Shown one piece after another: positions 58,864 to 64,000 of a DNA stretch of 64,000 nucleotides (its first letter is position 1; each line of letters begins with the position of its first letter). Source of the DNA: Colimorpha_A sp045543555 (GTDB lineage Bacteria; Bacillota; Clostridia; Oscillospirales; CAG-272); the NCBI GenBank assembly GCA_045543555.1, contig JAZQMQ010000025.1, positions 1 to 64,000 on the forward strand, read 5' to 3'. Under the pieces are notes generated by a model that did no database searches, was not told the origin of the DNA, and saw only the letters and a program-made list of their open reading frames with translations. A program made the position numbers and the translations under genes.

Positions 58864-58891
58864 TCGGGGAACTTCGTTCGAAGTTCCCCGA
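58864..58891 (+). promoter_or_regulatory. Intercistronic hairpin between mnmM and mnmG
   Basis: TCGGGGAACTT/AAGTTCCCCGA, an 11-bp stem without a T run, 17 bp before the mnmG ATG. Without the T run it is more likely a stability or processing element than a terminator. Confidence 0.45.
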
Positions 58892-58907
58892 TGCAATCGG
58901 AGATAAT

Positions 58908-60782
58908 ATGAAACACGGAATCACAAAGACCGCGGTCATCGGCGCAGGACACGCAGGAATAGAAGCAGCTCTTTCTTCGGCGAGAATGGGCGTTGACACG
59001 GTGCTTTTTACCATGAATCTCGACGCCGTGGCAAATATGCCCTGCAATCCGTCGATAGGCGGAACGGGCAAGGGTCATCTCGTATTTGAGATAGACGCTC
59101 TCGGCGGTGAAATGGGTCGTGCGGCAGACAAGGTCACTCTCCAGAGCAGAACGCTCAATATGGGAAAGGGGCCTGCGGTGCGCTCAAAGAGAATACAAGC
59201 CGACCGAATGGCTTACCGCTCGGTTATGAAGAAAACAATCGAAAAAACCGAAAATTTAAGACTCGTTCAAGCAGAGATAGTTGAAATTCTCGTTGAGGAC
59301 GGCTCGGTTAAGGGCGTAGTTACCGCATTAGGCACGAAATGGTCTGCCGAAAGGGTAATAATTGCAACCGGAACATATCTCGACAGCACGGTTGTCGTAG
59401 GTGAACATTCATTTTCATCGGGTCCCGACGGAATGCTTGCCGCGAAGGGACTTTCGAGCTGTCTTTCTGCCCTCGGAATAACATTAAGACGCTTCAAAAC
59501 AGGAACTCCCGCAAGAATCCTAAAAAGCTCGGTTGACCTTTCCCCTCTTGAAGTGCAGGAGGGCGAGGAATATATAACACCATACTCAAGAGACACCGAC
59601 AGTGCGGAGCTAAACCGAATTTCACAGCTTCCCTGCCACACAGCATACACAAATGAAAAAACTCATGAAATAATCAGAGCAAATCTTCATCGTTCCCCAC
59701 TCTATTCGGGCGTGATCAAGGGCGTGGGCCCACGCTACTGCCCGAGTATCGAGGACAAGATCGTAAGATTTGCGGACAAGGAGCGTCATCAGCTCTTCCT
59801 TGAGCCAACAGGCGCAGATACCGACGAGATGTACCTTCAGGGCTTCTCATCCTCGCTTCCCGAAGACGTTCAGCTCGATATGCTTCACTCGCTTCGCGGA
59901 TTTGAAAACGCAGTCGTTATGAGAAACGCTTATGCTATTGAATACGATTGTTGCGACCCCACCGAGCTTTACCCTACACTTCAGTTCAAAAAAATCAAGG
60001 GTCTTTACGGCGCAGGACAGTTCAACGGTACCTCGGGATACGAGGAAGCCGCGGCGCAGGGTCTTATTGCCGGTATAAATTCCGCACTCTCCCTGCAAGG
60101 CAGAGAGGAGATCATCCTCTCCCGCGACAGCTCATACATCGGAACTCTGATCGACGATCTCGTTACCAAGGGCACAAATGAGCCCTACAGAATGATGACG
60201 AGCCGCTCCGAATATCGCCTGCTTCTCCGACAGGACAATGCAGAGGAAAGGCTTATCGAATACGGCAGATACGCGGGTCTGATAAGCGACGAAAGATACG
60301 AGACCTTCAAAGCAGAGCAGGAGCTTATCAGCTCGGAAATATCCCGTCTTGAAAGACTCACCCTCTCACCAAGCAACGCCATTAACGAATTTCTCACCTC
60401 AATCGACAGCACTACCATTTCGACGGGAATCAAAGCCGCAGACCTTCTGCGCCGCCCTCAGATCGATTATGAGATGCTCTCCCAATTTGATACCGATAGA
60501 CCGGATCTGCCCCATAAAATAAAATATGAGGTCGAGGTAATGATAAAATATGACGGCTACATCAAGCGTCAGCTAAACGAAGCCGACCGCATGAAGAAGC
60601 TGGAAGAAAAGAAGCTTCCCGCCGACACCGACTACTCGCTTATCGACGGGCTTCGCCTCGAAGCAAGACAAAAGCTGAACAAAATAAAGCCTGCCGATAT
60701 AGGGCAGGCATCGCGTATCAGCGGTGTTTCTCCCGCGGATATTTCGGTGCTTCTTATTTGGCTCAAGGCAAATGAGCAGTAA
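58908..60782 (+). CDS. mnmG: tRNA uridine-34 carboxymethylaminomethyl modification enzyme
   Basis: 624 residues, full length. FAD-binding GAGHAGIEAALSSARMG lies near residue 10, then the MnmG signatures GKGPAVRSKRIQADR near 85, LRRFKTGTPARI near 195, GPRYCPSIEDKIVRF near 275 and GLYGAGQFNGTSGYEEAAAQG near 365. With MnmE it installs the (carboxymethyl)aminomethyl group on U34 of certain tRNAs. mnmE is not in the window. rsmG follows 23 bp later, the classic gidA-gidB order. Confidence 0.97.
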   Translation: MKHGITKTAVIGAGHAGIEAALSSARMGVDTVLFTMNLDAVANMPCNPSIGGTGKGHLVFEIDALGGEMGRAADKVTLQSRTLNMGKGPAVRSKRIQADRMAYRSVMKKTIEKTENLRLVQAEIVEILVEDGSVKGVVTALGTKWSAERVIIATGTYLDSTVVVGEHSFSSGPDGMLAAKGLSSCLSALGITLRRFKTGTPARILKSSVDLSPLEVQEGEEYITPYSRDTDSAELNRISQLPCHTAYTNEKTHEIIRANLHRSPLYSGVIKGVGPRYCPSIEDKIVRFADKERHQLFLEPTGADTDEMYLQGFSSSLPEDVQLDMLHSLRGFENAVVMRNAYAIEYDCCDPTELYPTLQFKKIKGLYGAGQFNGTSGYEEAAAQGLIAGINSALSLQGREEIILSRDSSYIGTLIDDLVTKGTNEPYRMMTSRSEYRLLLRQDNAEERLIEYGRYAGLISDERYETFKAEQELISSEISRLERLTLSPSNAINEFLTSIDSTTISTGIKAADLLRRPQIDYEMLSQFDTDRPDLPHKIKYEVEVMIKYDGYIKRQLNEADRMKKLEEKKLPADTDYSLIDGLRLEARQKLNKIKPADIGQASRISGVSPADISVLLIWLKANEQ

Positions 60783-60805
60783 ATCCTGACCTTAAAGGAA
60801 CGAAT

Positions 60806-61519
60806 ATGTATTCAGAAAAGATAAAATCCGTTCTGGCTCTGAACGGCATAAACGCAAATCGCCCTCAAGCAGAACTCCTTTCTGCATATCTAAATGAGCT
60901 TCTGACAGTAAACAAGATCACAAACCTTACCGCAATAAAGGATCCCGACGAGGCGATCGTAAAGCATATAGCCGACTGCGCAATATGTATTGGAGCAATA
61001 CCGGAACGCGCAGACCTTCTCGATGTCGGTAGCGGAGCGGGGCTTCCCGCCTTTCCCTTTGCTATCCTTCGCCCCGATATTTCGGTAACGGCACTGGACA
61101 GCACAGGAAAAAAGGTAGATTTCATAAACAATACCGCGCAAAAGCTCGGACTAAAAAACCTCAAAGCCATCTGTCAGCGCGCAGAAGTCTTGGCAAATAA
61201 CAGAAGCTACCGCGAAAGATACACCGTTGTATCCGCACGCGCGGTTGCACGTTTAAATCAGCTTTCCGAGCTTTGTCTGCCGTTTGTTAAGGTCGGCGGA
61301 ATATTCATTTCAATGAAGAGCCGTCTGGCAGACGAGGAGCTTTCGGAGGCTCTTTCGGGCATAGGCACACTCGGAGGCAAGCCCCGCGGTGAAACAAAGC
61401 TCACGCTTTTGGGAGGCGGGGAAGAGCTTGAAAGATGTCTTATCGTAGTTGACAAACGCTCCCACACACCCCCGCAGTTCCCCCGCGCTTACGCGAGAAT
61501 CGTATCAAAGCCTCTTTAA
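60806..61519 (+). CDS. rsmG: 16S rRNA m7G527 methyltransferase
   Basis: 237 residues. The SAM-binding loop LLDVGSGAGLPAFPFAI lies near residue 72, followed by VTALDSTGKKVDFI near 95 and VSARAVARLNQLSELCLPFVKVGG near 140, typical of RsmG (GidB). It methylates G527 of 16S rRNA. AAAGGAACGA precedes the ATG. It is co-oriented with and 23 bp from mnmG, and only 11 bp from the GH78-type gene. Confidence 0.95.
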   Translation: MYSEKIKSVLALNGINANRPQAELLSAYLNELLTVNKITNLTAIKDPDEAIVKHIADCAICIGAIPERADLLDVGSGAGLPAFPFAILRPDISVTALDSTGKKVDFINNTAQKLGLKNLKAICQRAEVLANNRSYRERYTVVSARAVARLNQLSELCLPFVKVGGIFISMKSRLADEELSEALSGIGTLGGKPRGETKLTLLGGGEELERCLIVVDKRSHTPPQFPRAYARIVSKPL

Positions 61520-61530
61520 AGGAGATATTT

Positions 61531-63519
61531 ATGAACGCAAAATGGATCTGGTATTACGGCGAATTTGAAGCCTATCACAACATTTATCTTCATTCCCGAA
61601 GAGAAAATTTCGGACTCATCCGACCCGCTTTCTGGGCGGTACCGGGTCTTTACCCAAACGTCGAATTTCTTTCAGCTTATGATTCTCCGGAGGATTTTAA
61701 GGCAGAAATAAGAAGTAAGGGCGACGGTCTTCTCGAAATTAGTGAAACAAGCGGCGAAAGATTTTTCCCCATAAACGGTGAGATCACCCTCCCCGCAGGC
61801 AAACACAAGATCAAGATTGCAGTAATTAACCCGATGGGGCTTCCCTGTATATATTTCAACAGTAAATATCTCGTTTCGGATTCAAGCTGGACTGTCACTC
61901 TCGGTAGAGACGCCTTCCCCGTAAATGCAGGCGATTCTCCTGCATTCCTCTCTCCAAACGACGACCCACAGGTCTTCCCGTTCAGCTACACTCCCGCAGA
62001 GCCGATAAGCTCCTTCACCGCAAACGACGGCTCAACCGTATATGATTTCGGCAAAGAGACCTTCGGTCTTCTTGTGCTGAATAACCTCGATCCGTCGTCA
62101 GGGCTTCTTGTAAGATACGGCGAAAGCCTCGATGAAGCGCTTGCCGAGCCAAAACAGCCGTACTGTATGTTCTGGGAAAGACTGAAAGATAAAACGGAAG
62201 CTACGCTCCGCCCCCGCGCGTTCAGATACGTTGCATTGAGCGGAGAAAATGCCGATGAGGTAAAGGTTTCGTCCTTAAGCGAGATGCTTGACGTTAAGGT
62301 AAACGGCGGATTTGTATGCAACGATCCTTTGATAAAGGACATCTGGGACACCTGCGCATACACCTTCCACCTTTGCTCTCGTGAATTTTATCTCGATGCC
62401 ATAAAGCGCGACCGTTGGGCTTGGGGCGGCGATGCAAGGCAATCCTTTATGATAAACAACTACATTTTCGCGGACCGCGAAATATGTAAACGATCTATTA
62501 TAGCACTTCTTCCGAAGGACGTCGTTTATCAGCACGTCAACACCATAAACGACTATTCCGCATATATGATAATCAGCGTGCTTGAGTATTATATGACCTA
62601 CGGAGATGTCGAATTCGTCCGTGCGGTCTATAAAAGGGTAAAGCTTCTTTACGACTACATCGTTTCCCGTCTTGACGAAAACGGTCTCGTCGTGGCAAGG
62701 GAGGGCGACTGGATATTCATTGACTGGTCGCCTATGGACAAGGACGGTCCTCTCTGCGCCGAGCAGCTTCTGCTTATCCATACCCACAGAGTTATGGGCA
62801 AGCTTGCTTCCCTTATGGGCGAAAGCGACGAGGAATATATTGCCCGCGCCGAAGCTCTGTCCGAAACCGTTGACCGCCTTTTCTGGAACGAGGAAAAGGG
62901 TGCGTATATCGATACCTACGCATCGGGCAAGGAAAACGTTACCCGTCACGGCAACGTTTTTGCAATACTTTTCGACCTTGTAGACGATGGCAAAAAGCGT
63001 TCGATACTCGAAAACGTGTTGAAAAACGACGCTATTACCCCCATAACCACCCCGTATTTCAAGCTTTATGAGCTTATGGCGTTCTGCGCTATGGGTGAAA
63101 TTGACGTAGCACAGAAATATCTGAGAGAATATTGGGGCGGAATGCTCGACCTTGGCGCTACGAGCATCTGGGAGGAATACGACCCCACCAAGAGCATACC
63201 CGAATGCTACGCCATGTACGGTAAGCCCTACGAAAAATCCCTCTGCCACGCTTGGTCCTGCGGACCTATCTACCTGCTCGGCAGATATTGCCTCGGTGTA
63301 TATCCTACGTCGGTCGCATACGAAAGCTATCGCGTTGAGCCTAACGTTGGAAGCTACACAAGCTTTGAAGGCACCGTTCCCACCGAAAAGGGACTTATCA
63401 AGGTCTCCTACTCCGACGGTAAGATCACGGTACTGTCCGAGCTTGATAACGGCACGCTCGTTATAAAGGGTAAAACTTATCCGATAATAAAGGGCGAAAA
63501 GATCACGGTTGAATATTGA
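61531..63519 (+). CDS. GH78-like alpha-L-rhamnosidase
   Basis: 662 residues. Beta-sandwich modules fill the first 280 residues. The six-hairpin (alpha/alpha)6 barrel follows, with FYLDAIKRDRWAWGGDARQSFM near 290 (acidic residues for catalysis), GDWIFIDW near 390 and GATSIWEEYDPTKS near 545, then a C-terminal beta domain. The family removes L-rhamnose from pectin or plant glycosides. No signal peptide, so cytoplasmic. AAGGAGAT precedes the ATG 11 bp after rsmG, so it probably rides on the housekeeping transcript, an unusual place for a sugar enzyme. Confidence 0.82.
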   Translation: MNAKWIWYYGEFEAYHNIYLHSRRENFGLIRPAFWAVPGLYPNVEFLSAYDSPEDFKAEIRSKGDGLLEISETSGERFFPINGEITLPAGKHKIKIAVINPMGLPCIYFNSKYLVSDSSWTVTLGRDAFPVNAGDSPAFLSPNDDPQVFPFSYTPAEPISSFTANDGSTVYDFGKETFGLLVLNNLDPSSGLLVRYGESLDEALAEPKQPYCMFWERLKDKTEATLRPRAFRYVALSGENADEVKVSSLSEMLDVKVNGGFVCNDPLIKDIWDTCAYTFHLCSREFYLDAIKRDRWAWGGDARQSFMINNYIFADREICKRSIIALLPKDVVYQHVNTINDYSAYMIISVLEYYMTYGDVEFVRAVYKRVKLLYDYIVSRLDENGLVVAREGDWIFIDWSPMDKDGPLCAEQLLLIHTHRVMGKLASLMGESDEEYIARAEALSETVDRLFWNEEKGAYIDTYASGKENVTRHGNVFAILFDLVDDGKKRSILENVLKNDAITPITTPYFKLYELMAFCAMGEIDVAQKYLREYWGGMLDLGATSIWEEYDPTKSIPECYAMYGKPYEKSLCHAWSCGPIYLLGRYCLGVYPTSVAYESYRVEPNVGSYTSFEGTVPTEKGLIKVSYSDGKITVLSELDNGTLVIKGKTYPIIKGEKITVEY

Positions 63520-63522
63520 TAA

Positions 63523-63562
63523 AACAGGCGGAAAGTCAGATGACTTTCCGCCTCTGTTTTTT
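63523..63562 (+). terminator. Terminator of the rimO-GH78 run
   Basis: AGGCGGAAAGTCA/TGACTTTCCGCCT stem followed by seven or more T. Confidence 0.88.
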
Positions 63563-63668
63563 TGTTCACCAGTTTCTAACGTCGTTTGTGTAGACAAGAT
63601 CGATCAGCTTATTCAGCCTTCCCCAACAAAAAACCGAGAACGCAAGGTTATCGGTTATTTTAATAATT

Positions 63669-64000
63669 TTAAACCGCAACGGGAAATCTTCCGATCTTCT
63701 CGCCGTGCTGATAGTTTTCGACGGTGAAGGAATCGGGGGTGAAATCGTAGAAATTATCAACGGCGGGGTCGAGTGTGACCTTGGGGGCATCGAAGGGAGT
63801 TCTCTTGATAAGCTCCTCGACGATGGGGATATGGCGGTCGTATATGTGAGCGTCGGCAATAACGTGCATAAGCGTTCCCGCTTTAAGTCCGCTTACCTGA
63901 GCGAACATCATAACGAGAGCAGCGTACTGTGCGACATTCCAGGCGTTAGCCGCGAGCATATCCTGTGAACGCTGATTGAGAATAGCGTCGAGACGGCCGT
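63669..64000 (-). CDS. thyA: Thymidylate synthase, C-terminal part
   Basis: Runs off the window edge; the last 110 codons are visible. QRSQDMLAANAWNVAQYA, MMFAQVSGLKAG and HVIADAHIYDRHIPIVEEL match the C-terminal half of ThyA, with QRSxDxxxGxxxN-type dUMP-binding and HxY motifs. ThyA makes dTMP and dihydrofolate, which the FolA encoded at 21366 recycles. The 105 bp after the stop (63563-63668) contain one coding-like stretch, GRLNKLIDLVYTNDVRNW, in another frame, which I could not assign. Confidence 0.88.
   Translation of the reverse strand, partial: GRLDAILNQRSQDMLAANAWNVAQYAALVMMFAQVSGLKAGTLMHVIADAHIYDRHIPIVEELIKRTPFDAPKVTLDPAVDNFYDFTPDSFTVENYQHGEKIGRFPVAV

Noticed and set aside
62275..63597. 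A 440-codon antisense frame over the GH78-like gene
   Set aside because: Runs across the strong terminator at 63523-63562 and has no Shine-Dalgarno; the sense strand clearly encodes the enzyme.
63566..63859. A 97-codon frame overlapping the thyA 3' end
   Set aside because: Most of it is a shadow of thyA in another frame. Only its last 18 codons look protein-like, which is too little to call.

Overview
The window looks like chromosome from an uncultured, anaerobic, endospore-forming Firmicute of the class Clostridia, probably a gut or rumen Oscillospirales-type organism. This rests on Spo0A, SpoIID and a SpoIVFB-like protease, HemW, glycoside hydrolases for plant sugars, cohesin and dockerin modules, a SAM-I riboswitch, and consensus sigma-A promoters with 17-bp spacers. 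Taxonomy is inferred from gene content only. TGA and TAG act as ordinary stops in the intact genes.

Layout. 1-2.8 kb: repeats, a small Cys-rich protein, a sugar isomerase-like TIM barrel and a broken rhamnosidase. 2.8-12.5 kb: metA-metY, an M14 peptidase, hemW, an M50 protease, a phosphoesterase, an XRE regulator with a palindromic operator, a Fur-family regulator, a MalY/PatB-type lyase, a second TIM barrel and a YbaK deacylase. 12.5-19 kb: pseudogenes, a CotH-type lipoprotein, pepF and a NYN-domain protein. 19-27.5 kb: divergent spo0A/spoIID, the metK-folA pair under a SAM-I riboswitch, purC, an RpiR-type regulator, a BaiN-like flavoprotein and a radical SAM protein. 28-38.5 kb: an FkbM-type methyltransferase, an Lhr-like helicase, a dead ygjV-like gene, an SPFH protein, a copper ATPase with a fused CopZ-like tail, an iron alcohol dehydrogenase and glyA.

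38.5-44.2 kb holds the most distinctive locus. A promoter and a roughly 350-nt foldable leader precede a 1145-residue secreted protein with many Cys-rich repeats, a cohesin-like domain and a C-terminal dockerin. Next comes a 598-residue protein with an N-terminal cohesin-like domain, the same Cys repeats and a C-terminal membrane anchor. They look like partners in a cell-surface scaffold. 46.3-48.8 kb is an accessory island of two tandem modules. Each has the same promoter, MITE-like insert and ribosome-binding region, then an unrelated gene, then an identical 81-bp terminator tail, suggesting cassette assembly. Roughly 40-bp inverted repeats flank the pair.

48.8-64 kb: a GH127 enzyme with a divergent AraC regulator, a five-gene tRNA operon, a pyridoxal kinase-membrane protein pair, a GT2 glycosyltransferase, debris of a second copy of that pair, then the housekeeping run rimO-pgsA-mnmM-mnmG-rsmG, a GH78 enzyme and the 3' end of thyA.

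Themes: methionine, SAM and one-carbon supply (metA, metY, the PatB-like lyase, metK, folA, glyA, thyA); tRNA and ribosome modification (mnmM, mnmG, rsmG, rimO, ybaK); sporulation; plant glycan use. Accessory DNA shows strong decay, with at least five fragmented or nonsense-mutated genes and several dispersed repeat families.
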